Part shown: positions 49,494-58,383 of the stretch, piece by piece
How positions within the stretch are numbered: the stretch's first letter is position 1
How the letters are laid out: each line of letters begins with the position of its first letter
Assembly (NCBI GenBank): GCA_031409515.1
Contig: JANNXJ010000053.1
Span: 1-64,000 of the forward strand
Source of the DNA: SHZI01 sp031409515
Lineage (GTDB): Bacteria; Pseudomonadota; Gammaproteobacteria; Steroidobacterales; GCA-2729495
Reading direction: 5' to 3'
DNA length: 64,000 nt
Position numbers and translations under genes: made by a program
The notes under the pieces: generated by a model
Database searches by the model: none
What the model was told of the DNA's origin: nothing
The model's input: the letters and a program-made list of their open reading frames with translations, nothing else

Positions 49494-50369
49494 ATGTCGG
49501 GCCTCGCCCTGCCCTACCAGAACACGGTCGCCGTTCTCGCCTCGATGCACGGCAAGGAGCGCGTCATTGCCCCACTGCTGCAGGAGCTGGGACTCAGCGT
49601 TGCAGTGGCCCCAGGGCTGGATACCGACCGCTTCGGGACCTTCAGCCGGGAGATCGAACGGACCCTCTCCCCCCTCGAGGCAGCGCGGGCCAAGATCCAC
49701 GCGGCCTTTGAGCGTGCGCCCCACGCACGCGTCGGCCTTGCCAGCGAGGGCAGCTTTGGGCCCCATCCGTTCATTCCGTTCCTGCCCCTCGGCCAGGAGC
49801 TGGTGCTGCTGATCGACCGGGACGCTGCCCTGGAACTGACCGGGCGGGACGCCAGCCCGGCCACGAATTTCGGCCATGTCGTCGCTCCGGAGCTCAGCAG
49901 CGCGCTCAGCTTCGCGGAGCGGTCCGGCTTCCCCGGGCACGGACTGATCGTGGTGGGCTGCCGGGACGGCCTCCCGGCGCCGGACCTGGCGCTGATCAAG
50001 GACCTTCCCGACCGGCGCGCACTGGAGGCGGCCGTCGGCAGGGTGATCGCCCAGTGTGGTGCCGCTTTTGTCGAAACGGACATGCGGGCCCACCGCAATC
50101 CCACCCGCATGACCGCCATCGGGCGGGCCACCGCCGATCTGGTCCGCCGTTACCAGAGTCGCTGCCCCGTCTGCGCCCAGCGGGGCTTCGATATCACTGA
50201 ACGGCTGCCCGGACTTCCCTGTGCCGCCTGTGGCGCAGCCACCCGGCTGATCCTGACGGAGGTCCTGTCCTGCACCGCCTGCAACCATCGGGAGACGCGG
50301 CCCGCCGCGGCCAGAGCCGCGGCCAGCGCCACCGCGGATCCCGGGTCCTGCGACTACTGCAACCCGTGA
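49494..50369 (+). CDS. DUF6671 family protein
   Basis: 291 aa. N-terminal domain contains MHGKERVIAPLL and FGTFSREIERTLSPLEAAR; the C-terminal part has a zinc-ribbon cluster (CPVCAQRGF, CAACGA, CTACNH, CDYCNP), so zinc binding is likely. This arrangement fits DUF6671, whose function is unknown. It follows cysD after two bases, so it is in the same operon and might be linked to sulfur or nucleotide metabolism. No signal peptide. Confidence 0.75.
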   Translation: MSGLALPYQNTVAVLASMHGKERVIAPLLQELGLSVAVAPGLDTDRFGTFSREIERTLSPLEAARAKIHAAFERAPHARVGLASEGSFGPHPFIPFLPLGQELVLLIDRDAALELTGRDASPATNFGHVVAPELSSALSFAERSGFPGHGLIVVGCRDGLPAPDLALIKDLPDRRALEAAVGRVIAQCGAAFVETDMRAHRNPTRMTAIGRATADLVRRYQSRCPVCAQRGFDITERLPGLPCAACGAATRLILTEVLSCTACNHRETRPAAARAAASATADPGSCDYCNP

Positions 50370-50433
50370 CGCGGCCGGGAACCAGCCGTCTATACTTTCC
50401 AGGCCCCGCGCTTATCGGCAACCAGAACCTCCT

Positions 50434-51195
50434 ATGACCGCACCCGCCTTTCCCGTCACCCTCGCCGGTCGCCGCCTGCTCATCACCGGGGCTGCTTCCG
50501 GCATTGGCCTCGCGCTGCTGCGGGGTGCGGTGGCGGACGGCGCGGAGTGCGCTGTGCTCGTGCGGGACCGGACGGAGGCAGACGCGCTTGCAGGGCTGCT
50601 CCCGTCGGCCAGAGTCCAGGTGGCTGATCTCCGGGACGTGGCAGGCGTTGCCGCGGTGACCCGCCAGGCGCTCGCCAGTCTTGGCGGCCAGGTGGATGGT
50701 CTGGTCTGTTCGGCCGGCGTCTTCGACCATCGCGGCGCGCTGGAGACCGATCTGCAGCAGTGGCAGGCGGTGCTGGACGTAAACCTCACGGCGGCCTTCG
50801 AAGTGGCCCGGGAGTGCGCCCGGGTGATGGCCACCGCAGGTCGTGGTTCGATCGTGCTGGTCTCCAGCCAGATCGGCATCATCGGTCACCCGCGGGCCGC
50901 AGCCTACACGGCGTCGAAAGCCGCTTTGAATGGTCTCGTGCGGGCCCTGGCCATCGAGCTGGCGGGCTCCGGCGTGCGGGCGAACGCGGTGGCGCCGGGA
51001 CCGATTGCAACGCCGATGACCGAGGCGGCCCGGGCCGACAACCGCCGCTCAGCGGCTCTGCTGGCCAGCATTCCTCTCGCGCGCTTCGGTACCTCGGAGG
51101 AAGTCGCGGCGGCCATTGCCTTCCTCCTGTCCGACGCCGCGTCCTTCATCACCGGGCAGGTGCTCTGTGTGGATGGCGGCGTGACTACGGCTTGA
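50434..51195 (+). CDS. short-chain dehydrogenase/reductase
   Basis: 253 aa. Classical SDR: TGAASGIGLAL (NAD(P) binding), CSAGVFD in place of NNAG, a catalytic Ser in VLVSSQIGI, YTASK active site and the C-terminal GQVLCVDGGVTTA typical of FabG-like enzymes. Substrate unknown; NADPH- or NADH-dependent alcohol/ketone interconversion. ATG at 50434. It stands alone, 64 bases after the DUF6671 gene and convergent with the tsaC/sua5 gene six bases away. Confidence 0.92.
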   Translation: MTAPAFPVTLAGRRLLITGAASGIGLALLRGAVADGAECAVLVRDRTEADALAGLLPSARVQVADLRDVAGVAAVTRQALASLGGQVDGLVCSAGVFDHRGALETDLQQWQAVLDVNLTAAFEVARECARVMATAGRGSIVLVSSQIGIIGHPRAAAYTASKAALNGLVRALAIELAGSGVRANAVAPGPIATPMTEAARADNRRSAALLASIPLARFGTSEEVAAAIAFLLSDAASFITGQVLCVDGGVTTA

Positions 51196-51201
51196 CCGTG
51201 G

Positions 51202-52185
51202 TCACGCCTTAGGCGCGCCGCCGCTGGCCCGGGTCAAGCGGTCGTGCACCGCCTCCCAGCCCTCGGCTCGCGGCGGCAGTTCGACCAGCAGCAGCCCACA
51301 ACCCCAGGAATCAACCTCCCGCAGGCGGGCGTAGAGCTGCTGGCCGTAGGTCGCCGGATCGGCGGGCATGCGGACCCACCGGCAATTGAGCGGCGGCGGC
51401 AGCGGCGCGCGGAGTGCCAGAACGGCAGTCGGCTTGTCGCCGGGCGGCGAGCCAGCCAGTTCGGCGACCGCGTCGGCCACGAGGTGCAGCGGCGTGTCCG
51501 GCACGTAGTGGGATGCCAGCAGGCCCGGGGCCCGGGGCGCGCCCGCCCCGCCGATTTCCGGCACCGCGCCCAGAATCTCACCGAGGGCCGTGCGACTCAC
51601 GGCACCTGGCCGCAACACCCGGGGTGACGGCCCGCTCAGGTCAAGAATGGTGGATTCGAGGCCAACCGCGCAGGGTCCGTCATCCACAATGCAGTCCAGA
51701 TTGGCGCCGAACTCGGCAACGACATGCGCGGCCGATGTCGGGCTGACCCGGCCAAAGCGATTGGCCGAGGGCGCCGCGATGCCGCCGCCGAAGGCGCTGA
51801 GCAAAGCCAGCGCCAGGGGGTGGCCCGGCACGCGCAGTCCCACCGTATCCTGACCACCGGTAACGAGATCCGAAACGCCTGGCGCCCGCTTGAGGATCAG
51901 CGTCAGCGGGCCGGGCCAGAAGCGCTCAGCCAGTCGCCAGACCACCGGTGGAATATCCCGCGCCCAGCGCTCGATATCCCGGGCTGCCGCCACGTGCACG
52001 ATGAGCGGGTGGTCGGCGGGTCGGCCCTTGGCGGCAAAGATGCGGCCCAGGGCCTCCTCATTGGCGGCGTCGGCGCCCAGGCCATAGACCGTCTCCGTCG
52101 GAAAGGCCACGAGACCACCGCGCCGCCAGACCTCGGCAGCTGCGGCAATCTCGGCGCGACGGGGCGTGAACGCCGGGTCGCTCAA
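51202..52185 (-). CDS. L-threonylcarbamoyladenylate synthase (Sua5 type)
   Basis: 327 aa: YrdC domain (about 10-200: FPTETVYGLGADA, then KGRPADHPLIVH, with the KxR/SxN ATP-threonine pocket residues PSANRFGRVSPTSA) plus a C-terminal Sua5 domain (about 210-327). It makes the threonylcarbamoyl-AMP used for t6A37 in tRNA. Being the long Sua5 form rather than the short TsaC. Start is TTG overlapping the pyrC stop (TTGA), so coupled to pyrC; no better start is nearby. Confidence 0.92.
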   Translation of the reverse strand: MSDPAFTPRRAEIAAAAEVWRRGGLVAFPTETVYGLGADAANEEALGRIFAAKGRPADHPLIVHVAAARDIERWARDIPPVVWRLAERFWPGPLTLILKRAPGVSDLVTGGQDTVGLRVPGHPLALALLSAFGGGIAAPSANRFGRVSPTSAAHVVAEFGANLDCIVDDGPCAVGLESTILDLSGPSPRVLRPGAVSRTALGEILGAVPEIGGAGAPRAPGLLASHYVPDTPLHLVADAVAELAGSPPGDKPTAVLALRAPLPPPLNCRWVRMPADPATYGQQLYARLREVDSWGCGLLLVELPPRAEGWEAVHDRLTRASGGAPKA

Positions 52186-53222
52186 GTAACCAGACTCCAG
52201 CCAAGCGTGCCGCCGGCGCGGAGAGGCACGCCGAGCTCAGCGCCGAAGTTCACCTGCTCAGGCACCGTCCAGGGCCGGGCCTCCAGAGTGATCTGCGCCA
52301 CGTTACGGGGCAACCGATAGAAATCGGGCCCGTGAAAACTGGCGAAGGCTTCCAGACGTTCCAGGGCGCCCGCCTGCTCGAAGGCCTCGGCATAGAGTTC
52401 CAGCGCCGCGTGGGCCGTGTAGATGCCGGCGCAGCCGCAGGGCGACTCCTTCGCCTGTCGCGGGTGCGGCGCGCTGTCCGTGCCGAGAAAGAACCGGGGG
52501 TGACCACTGGTCGCCGCCTCCACCAGCGCGAGACGGTGCGTCTCGCGCTTGAGCACCGGCAGGCAGTAATGGTGGGGCCGCATTCCCCCCGCAAACATGG
52601 CGTTGCGATTCAGCAGCAGGTGGTGCGCGGTGATGGTTGCAGCGACGGTGGCGGGCGCGGCGCGAATGAACTCTGCCGCCGTTGCCGTGGTGATGTGTTC
52701 AAGGACGATGCGCAGACCCGGAAAGTCCCGCACCAGGGGCTCCAGGTGCCGCTCAATGAAGACTGCCTCCCGGTCGAAGATGTCGGTCGCCGCATCCGTG
52801 ACTTCCCCGTGCAGGAGCAGGGGCATGCCGTGCCGTTCCAGGGCGGCCAGCACGGGATAGCACCGCCGCAGATCGGTGACACCCGCTGCGGCATTGGTGG
52901 TGCCATGGGCCGGGTAGTACTTCACCGCGTGCACGACGCCGCTCGCCCGGGCCTGGGCAATTTCTTCCGGCGCCGTGTTCTCGGTCAGGAACAACGTCAT
53001 CAGCGGCTCGAAGGAGTAACCCGCCGGCAGGGCGGCCAGGATGCGCTCCCGATAGGCCTGGGCCTGGGCTGTGGTCGTGACAGGCGGCACCAGATTGGGC
53101 ATGACGATGGCACGGGCAAAGCGCCGCGCGGTATCGGGCAGCACCGAGGCCAGCACGTCCCCATCCCGCAGGTGCAGGTGCCAGTCGTCGGGCCGGGTGA
53201 TGGTGAGGCGGGTGGCTTGCAT
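52182..53222 (-). CDS. pyrC: dihydroorotase (PyrC, E. coli class)
   Basis: 346 aa. It cyclises carbamoyl aspartate to dihydroorotate. DDWHLHLRDGDVL near the N-terminus carries the two zinc His residues; FARAIVMPNLVPPVTT and HYCLPVLKRETHR are conserved in the short E. coli type. Start at 53222 (ATG) gives eight residues before TRPDDW, as in E. coli; ATG at 53246 is the alternative. The stop overlaps the downstream Sua5 gene. The maleate-isomerase-like gene diverges 43 bases away. Confidence 0.94.
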   Translation of the reverse strand: MQATRLTITRPDDWHLHLRDGDVLASVLPDTARRFARAIVMPNLVPPVTTTAQAQAYRERILAALPAGYSFEPLMTLFLTENTAPEEIAQARASGVVHAVKYYPAHGTTNAAAGVTDLRRCYPVLAALERHGMPLLLHGEVTDAATDIFDREAVFIERHLEPLVRDFPGLRIVLEHITTATAAEFIRAAPATVAATITAHHLLLNRNAMFAGGMRPHHYCLPVLKRETHRLALVEAATSGHPRFFLGTDSAPHPRQAKESPCGCAGIYTAHAALELYAEAFEQAGALERLEAFASFHGPDFYRLPRNVAQITLEARPWTVPEQVNFGAELGVPLRAGGTLGWSLVT

Positions 53223-53265
53223 AGGCTGTTCGGACCCTGGGTTCATTGCAGCTAGAATTGCCATC

Positions 53266-54000
53266 ATGACACCAGAACCTCCTGACTACGGTCCCCGGGC
53301 CCGGGTTGGCATCGCCGTGCCGCATTCGAATCCTACCGTAGAGCCAGAATTGCGCACGCTGATTCCAGCCGCCATCGGCGTTTACGCCACGCGCCTCACC
53401 CACCCGGCGCCCCGGGTCGAGGAGCGCCTGAACCACTACGTGCGGCACATGCCCGCGGCGATCCGGACCTTTGGGGAAATGACCCTCGCCGCCTTCGGCT
53501 TTGGCTGCACCGGGTCGTCCTACATGGCGGGCCTGGAACTGGAAGAGAAACTGACCGCGGCGGCCGCTGAGGAGTGCCGCATCCCGGTGATCACTGCGGC
53601 CCAGGCCATCCGGCTCGCCCTCAAGAGCCTCGGCTGCAGGTCCATTGCCCTGGTGTCGCCCTACCCGGCCGAACTCGCGGAGGCCGGCTACCGCTACTGG
53701 GCTGACGCCGGGATCCGGGTGGTGGCCCGGCTGCGGGTCGATCCCACCCTCACCGACACGCACCGGATCTATGAACTGACGAGTGCAGACGCGCTGGCAG
53801 CGCTGCGGAAAATCGACAGGTCGGGCGCCGACTGCCTGCTCGCCAGTGGCACCGGCATGCCAACCCTGCGGGCGCTGCGGATCCTGCACAGCGAGAGCAG
53901 CCTGCCGGCGCTCTCGTCAAACCTCAGCCTCGCCTGGGCCCTGACCCGGGTGGCGGCAACCGAACTGGCAACCGCCTCGCCGGGGAAACTCCTCGTCTAA
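53266..54000 (+). CDS. maleate isomerase/Asp-Glu racemase-like protein
   Basis: 244 aa. It has the maleate isomerase/arylmalonate decarboxylase pattern: VPHSNPTVEPELRTLIP, then AFGFGCTGSSYMAG with a catalytic-type Cys, and LLASGTGMPTLRAL, where the second catalytic Cys of the family would be and a Gly stands instead. It acts in the cytosol on a dicarboxylate-like substrate; the missing second cysteine makes decarboxylase or lyase chemistry more likely than isomerisation. ATG at 53266. Divergent from pyrC; its end overlaps the PEP-CTERM gene by 77 bases. Confidence 0.78.
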   Translation: MTPEPPDYGPRARVGIAVPHSNPTVEPELRTLIPAAIGVYATRLTHPAPRVEERLNHYVRHMPAAIRTFGEMTLAAFGFGCTGSSYMAGLELEEKLTAAAAEECRIPVITAAQAIRLALKSLGCRSIALVSPYPAELAEAGYRYWADAGIRVVARLRVDPTLTDTHRIYELTSADALAALRKIDRSGADCLLASGTGMPTLRALRILHSESSLPALSSNLSLAWALTRVAATELATASPGKLLV

Positions 54001-54544
54001 CAGCGCTGGCCAGCGGCAATAGCGCGCCGAACAGCAGCAGCGCGGTGGACGGCAAGGGCACAACGGTGATTGATCCGGACTGGCTCAGTTCGAGCCCGGA
54101 GTAGGCGCTGCCGCCGCTGGCGAATGGATTCATTGCGAACTCCGACAAGGCCAGCGCACTACTACCGCTACCCACCGCGAGAAACGAGACCGTCGCAAAC
54201 AACAGGTCGCCGCTGCGGCTTTCAAACGAGTTGAATGTGATGCCCGTGACGCTCCCGGTCCCGTTATCGACGAGTCCGGCGTCACTAAAGAACTCCCAAT
54301 CGCCCGTATTGACCACAATACCCGTGACGTTGATCACCGTCGGATCAAAAGTAAAACTAATGCCACCGCCGTCCAGATTGCCACTGTTGAAAGCCGCGCC
54401 GACAAGATCGAGACTAAAGCTGCTGCCGGGCGCCCAGCTCGAGATGGGCGGTGCAAAGCTGACGACCGCTGCATGCGCTGCACCGTCGAACAGGGCAAGC
54501 AGAACTGCCAACCCCACTACAGTCTTATTCTTGGTTTTCATCAT
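53924..54544 (-). CDS. cohesin-like PEP-CTERM surface protein
   Basis: 206 aa. GGGAG lies eight bases before the ATG at 54544; signal peptide MMKTKNKTVVGLAVLLALFDGAAHA. The mature body (about 27-150) reads like a cohesin domain: APGSSFSLDLVGA (pGd...v.v), ISFTFDPTVINVTGI (l.yDp.vl.v), SGDLLFATVSFLAV (G.la...f.a), ALALSEF. Then VPLPSTALLLFGALLPLASAVRRG is an exosortase sorting signal (VPLP, helix, RR). A further 20 residues run into the convergent gene and are unusual. The gene begins 20 bases after the stop of a dockerin-tailed protein gene, so the two are in one operon. A surface-anchored cohesin that receives dockerin proteins is inferred. Confidence 0.75.
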   Translation of the reverse strand: MMKTKNKTVVGLAVLLALFDGAAHAAVVSFAPPISSWAPGSSFSLDLVGAAFNSGNLDGGGISFTFDPTVINVTGIVVNTGDWEFFSDAGLVDNGTGSVTGITFNSFESRSGDLLFATVSFLAVGSGSSALALSEFAMNPFASGGSAYSGLELSQSGSITVVPLPSTALLLFGALLPLASAVRRGVSPARRLPVRLPPPGSGPRRG

Positions 54545-54564
54545 CGCATCACTCCCATGTCGTT

Positions 54565-57507
54565 TCACGGAACCAGGGCACTGGGCCCCGGACTCTTGCC
54601 AATCAGGCCCCGGAACACGCCCAGATCCAGCGAATTCACGAGTCCGTCACCGTTCAGGTCCGCATCGGGATCTGCCGTATTGAACCGGGCCTTGAAGAGA
54701 CCGAGGTCCAGCGAGTTCACGAAGCCACTGTTATCCAGATCGGCGTCGCAGAGATTGCCGTAGCCGTCGCCATTGGTATCGCGCTGATTGGAGTTAGCGG
54801 CCAACGTGCAGTTGTCATCGCCATCGGTCGGGCCATCCTGGTCCCGGTCAATCCCGATCCGTACTCCGGATCCTGGAGGCACGGCCGTAAAGGTCAGCTC
54901 CTGACCGGTAGCGCTGGCGAGTGCACGCAGCGCCACCTCACTGAGCGGCAGCTCGATGGCCCGATCACTACGAAACGTGCCGTTGGGGAGCCGTAGCCAG
55001 CTGCGCGCAGTTCCACTGACGCGTCCCCGCACCACCAGATCGGCATCGCCCGCGACTGCGCGCGCCAACAGCAAATCAATGCGGGCATCCACGGGCGCAT
55101 CGGACCCTGGCCCACGGGTTACCTGCTGACCAACAACCGGTTTCAGATTGGAGTCAAAAGCGAAGGTAAACTGCTCGATGGCGCGGCGTTGCGGGTCACC
55201 ACCGGGAACATTGAAAGCCACAATCTGCAGTCGTCGCAGGCCCGTATCGAACGCACCATCGTGCATTAGCCCGAAGCCGCGAATCTGGTTACCCGTGTAG
55301 CTGAAATCTGTCGCGTTGGCCGTGACTGGGGTCGCCGCCATGCCAAACATGCCCACCTTTTCGTACATACCGCGCAACTGGGGCCCTTTGAAATCAGCCA
55401 GCGCCAGGGTGCCGGGCGCACCGACAAAGGCGGAGCGGCCATTGCTGCCGAAGAACCCCAGCGCGGGATTCAGCGCGTGACAGGTATTGCAGGTGGCGCC
55501 GAAGGGGTTCAGGGCTTGACCGAAGTACGCGGTCCGCCCTAGCTGCTGGGCGGCTGTGAGGGAGTCGTCCAGATTCCGGATGGGATTTGGCGGCGGCAGG
55601 ATCTGCAAGGCGAAATCCGTGAAGGCTTGCATCTCCGCCGCACTGAGCAGCGTTGACCGGCCCTGAAGCTCTGTAAACGCGGCGTTAAACTGCTTGAAGG
55701 CGGCATCCTCGTCGAAGGCACTGCCGCCGGGATCCAGGGCGCCGCTTTTGTCACCGCGCCAATGCATCGGGCCGTGCGTAGCGAGGCCCCGCAGCGTCTG
55801 CGTGGTCATCGGGCCCTTCATGGCATGGAAGGTAGCGGGAGGCGCCACGGGCGGCCGGAACACGAACGGGTTCGGATTCGCAATGCGGGTGCCGAGCGGA
55901 TCACCCAGATCCCAGGCGAGTTCGTCCTTGTCACCGGCTATATGGCACGAAGCACAGGATGCCTCGCCATTGCTCGAGGTCAGGCGGGCGTCATACAGGA
56001 ACCGCCGTCCATTGACGATGGACGCGGGTTCGGGGTTGAACAGCTTCAGGTGCGCCGTTTCTGCGCGGGTGACCGTGCTGATGGTGGATATGCCGTTGTC
56101 GAAACGCGTCATCACGTAGAGGCGGGATCTTCCCTCATCCAGGACGAGGCCAGTGGGACCACCACCGGTCACGACGATCTGCCTGGCGGCATCGGGCACG
56201 AAGCTGTTATTTTCCAGGCTAGCAACATCGAAAACACCGATCCTGTCCGAACCCTTGGCGGCTACGTACAGGGTGGTGCCGCTGGCGTTGACTGCCAAAC
56301 CCTGAGGCGTCGCCAGCGACCGGTCCTTTACCCCGACGGGAGATGGGAGTGCAGCGTAGTCAATGTGTTTGTTGAGGTGTCGCGGCGCAACGGACCCCGT
56401 GGCTGGGTTGACCACGGTGATGCGTGCCTCGGCGAGGCGGCCGTTTACCGACGAGACTGGACTGCCCGGGGGCCGTAAACCGGCAAACCGCGTTTCGTTC
56501 CGCGCCTCGGTGTTGGTGACATAGACCTTGCCACTGGCCGGATTCACGGCCAATCCGAACAGGACGGTACCGACGCCGCTATAGGCGCCCGCCTGGACCA
56601 TCACCCCGCTACTGACAGCGATACGAAAGACGTCGAAGTCAGGCAGGCCGAAACGTACCATGGGACTCCAGTCGCGACCGAGCTCGTCAACCCAGGCGCT
56701 TCCCGTGTTCCGAACGATCAGGCCCACTTCTGGCGCCGGGATGCCGTTCAGATCCGCGTTGGGCGCCGGTTGGCCGCCGGGCGAAGTCTGCTCGCCAGGG
56801 ACCGACTGGCAGGGCGAGGCATTGGCTCCGTCATTGCAGATGATGGGCTCAGACAGAGTCGTCGTGCGATTCCCTGACTTGAATACACCCACGTAGACAT
56901 TATTGCCGTCACCACTGACCGCCAGGGGTCCAGCGGTGTCACCAAAGAAAGTCATCACCTGCAGCGGGGTACCGCCCACACCAGCGCCGGGGTCGGCCGA
57001 ATCGAAAACCCAGACGTCCGTTCGACCGATGCCTGGCGTGGTCAACTCACCCGGGTTTGCAGGGTCGTTATAGGGGCTGTTCTGACCGCGATGCGCAGCG
57101 CTGATGAAGACCCGGCTATTGTTGGTTCCGGCGAACACGATATCCCGCGGCTCATCACCGACCAGCAGTGTCCTGGTCACGCGGGGCGTGGCACCCGACA
57201 GGTCGACGATGCTGACGGAGTCCGAGAGATGGTTGACCACCCAGACTTCCGTGTTCGACCGCGCTGCGACGGCAACGGGCTCCATCCCGACCGGGACCGA
57301 TGCGACTGGCACCAGCATTGACCCGGATGCACTCAGAATTTCCAGGCGGTTGTCTGGCGTATTCACGGCGAACAGCCGGGATTTGTCAGGCGACATGGCC
57401 AGCGGCCGAAACTGCTCGCTTTCAAAGGCCACGAAGGCGTTCTGCGCGAAACTTCCTGAACAAGCGAGGCTCGCGAGGACGAAGATGCTGAGGCGGTTTG
57501 GCGACAT
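54565..57507 (-). CDS. dockerin-tailed YVTN propeller/di-haem cytochrome exported protein
   Basis: 980 aa. ATG at 57507 (GGGGG upstream) gives a signal peptide (MSPNRLSIFVLASLACSGSFA). A YVTN-type beta-propeller (about 25-480) is followed by a di-haem cytochrome c peroxidase-like part (490-870): CASCH near 518-522, CNTCH near 673-677 and GLMHDGAFDT. A thrombospondin type-3 segment (about 885-918: DRDQDGPTDGDDNC, ending NLCD) and two classical dockerin repeats (DLDNSGFVNSLDLGLFKARF, DLNGDGLVNSLDLGVFRGLI) precede a terminal GPSALVP. Periplasmic or surface location. The next gene in the operon encodes a cohesin-like PEP-CTERM protein. Enzymatic activity is not proven; a peroxidase or redox role is likely. 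Confidence 0.87.
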   Translation of the reverse strand: MSPNRLSIFVLASLACSGSFAQNAFVAFESEQFRPLAMSPDKSRLFAVNTPDNRLEILSASGSMLVPVASVPVGMEPVAVAARSNTEVWVVNHLSDSVSIVDLSGATPRVTRTLLVGDEPRDIVFAGTNNSRVFISAAHRGQNSPYNDPANPGELTTPGIGRTDVWVFDSADPGAGVGGTPLQVMTFFGDTAGPLAVSGDGNNVYVGVFKSGNRTTTLSEPIICNDGANASPCQSVPGEQTSPGGQPAPNADLNGIPAPEVGLIVRNTGSAWVDELGRDWSPMVRFGLPDFDVFRIAVSSGVMVQAGAYSGVGTVLFGLAVNPASGKVYVTNTEARNETRFAGLRPPGSPVSSVNGRLAEARITVVNPATGSVAPRHLNKHIDYAALPSPVGVKDRSLATPQGLAVNASGTTLYVAAKGSDRIGVFDVASLENNSFVPDAARQIVVTGGGPTGLVLDEGRSRLYVMTRFDNGISTISTVTRAETAHLKLFNPEPASIVNGRRFLYDARLTSSNGEASCASCHIAGDKDELAWDLGDPLGTRIANPNPFVFRPPVAPPATFHAMKGPMTTQTLRGLATHGPMHWRGDKSGALDPGGSAFDEDAAFKQFNAAFTELQGRSTLLSAAEMQAFTDFALQILPPPNPIRNLDDSLTAAQQLGRTAYFGQALNPFGATCNTCHALNPALGFFGSNGRSAFVGAPGTLALADFKGPQLRGMYEKVGMFGMAATPVTANATDFSYTGNQIRGFGLMHDGAFDTGLRRLQIVAFNVPGGDPQRRAIEQFTFAFDSNLKPVVGQQVTRGPGSDAPVDARIDLLLARAVAGDADLVVRGRVSGTARSWLRLPNGTFRSDRAIELPLSEVALRALASATGQELTFTAVPPGSGVRIGIDRDQDGPTDGDDNCTLAANSNQRDTNGDGYGNLCDADLDNSGFVNSLDLGLFKARFNTADPDADLNGDGLVNSLDLGVFRGLIGKSPGPSALVP

Positions 57508-57648
57508 GGCAACCCCCATGGGTGGATACTTCGCGGACATAGTGAGCTTGGGACCAGCCTCAGGATGTCAAGCCGTACAAAAGTTCTGCAAAGTAGTGTG
57601 AAGAGGCTGGACGCGGGAGCCCACTTAAGGGAAGAAGCTGTCAGCACC

Positions 57649-58383
57649 ATGACAAACTGGTTATTAGCGGAGCAGGATGTACCCTTGAGTGCAATTCCAA
57701 GTCTGTTGATCGTGGATGATGATAGGGAGCTGACCACCATGCTCTCGGAATACCTCTCGCGGGAGGGATTCGCCCCGGCGGTAGCGGGCAACACTCGGGA
57801 GGCACTGACGGCTATTCACGAGGGGAATCCTGACCTCGTAATCCTGGACGTCATGCTCGGGGGCGCCTCGGGCCTCGATCTGCTCAAGGATATGCGCCGA
57901 CAGAATCTCCCTATCCCGGTCCTGATGCTCACCGCACATGGCGAGGAAACCGATCGAATCATTGGCCTCGAGCTCGGCGCGGACGACTACCTCACAAAGC
58001 CGTTCAATCCCCGGGAGCTCACTGCTCGGATTCGGGCCATCCTGCGTCGGGCAGTTGCCTCGCCGAGCGACGTCACGGTGCACAGGGTGGGCAACATTGA
58101 GCTTGACGTCCGGAAGCGATCCATCAGCGTTGCTGGCAAGCCCGTGGACGCGACAGGCGCCGAATTTGGCGTCCTGACTGAACTCATACGCCAGGCTGGG
58201 GATATTGTCAGCCGTGCGGAGCTCACGGAGCGGGTACTCGGCAGACCACTGACACTGTACGACCGGAGTATCGATACCCACATCAGCAACCTTCGCCGAA
58301 AGCTCGAGACCGATCAGGTTCGGATTCGAAATGTCCGGGGTGCCGGCTACGTCCTCACTGTTGGCCAAAGCGAGGAACCTTGA
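57649..58383 (+). CDS. OmpR-family response regulator
   Basis: 244 aa. Receiver domain with acidic pocket LLIVDDD, phosphoacceptor Asp in LVILDVMLGG and Lys in LTKPFNP; a C-terminal OmpR/PhoB winged helix (about 150-235: VLTELIRQAGDIVSRAEL to RIRNVRGAGYVL). ATG at 57649; the true start could be a few codons later. The histidine kinase gene overlaps its stop (TTGA). It diverges from the dockerin/cohesin operon, which is a plausible target. Confidence 0.92.
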   Translation: MTNWLLAEQDVPLSAIPSLLIVDDDRELTTMLSEYLSREGFAPAVAGNTREALTAIHEGNPDLVILDVMLGGASGLDLLKDMRRQNLPIPVLMLTAHGEETDRIIGLELGADDYLTKPFNPRELTARIRAILRRAVASPSDVTVHRVGNIELDVRKRSISVAGKPVDATGAEFGVLTELIRQAGDIVSRAELTERVLGRPLTLYDRSIDTHISNLRRKLETDQVRIRNVRGAGYVLTVGQSEEP

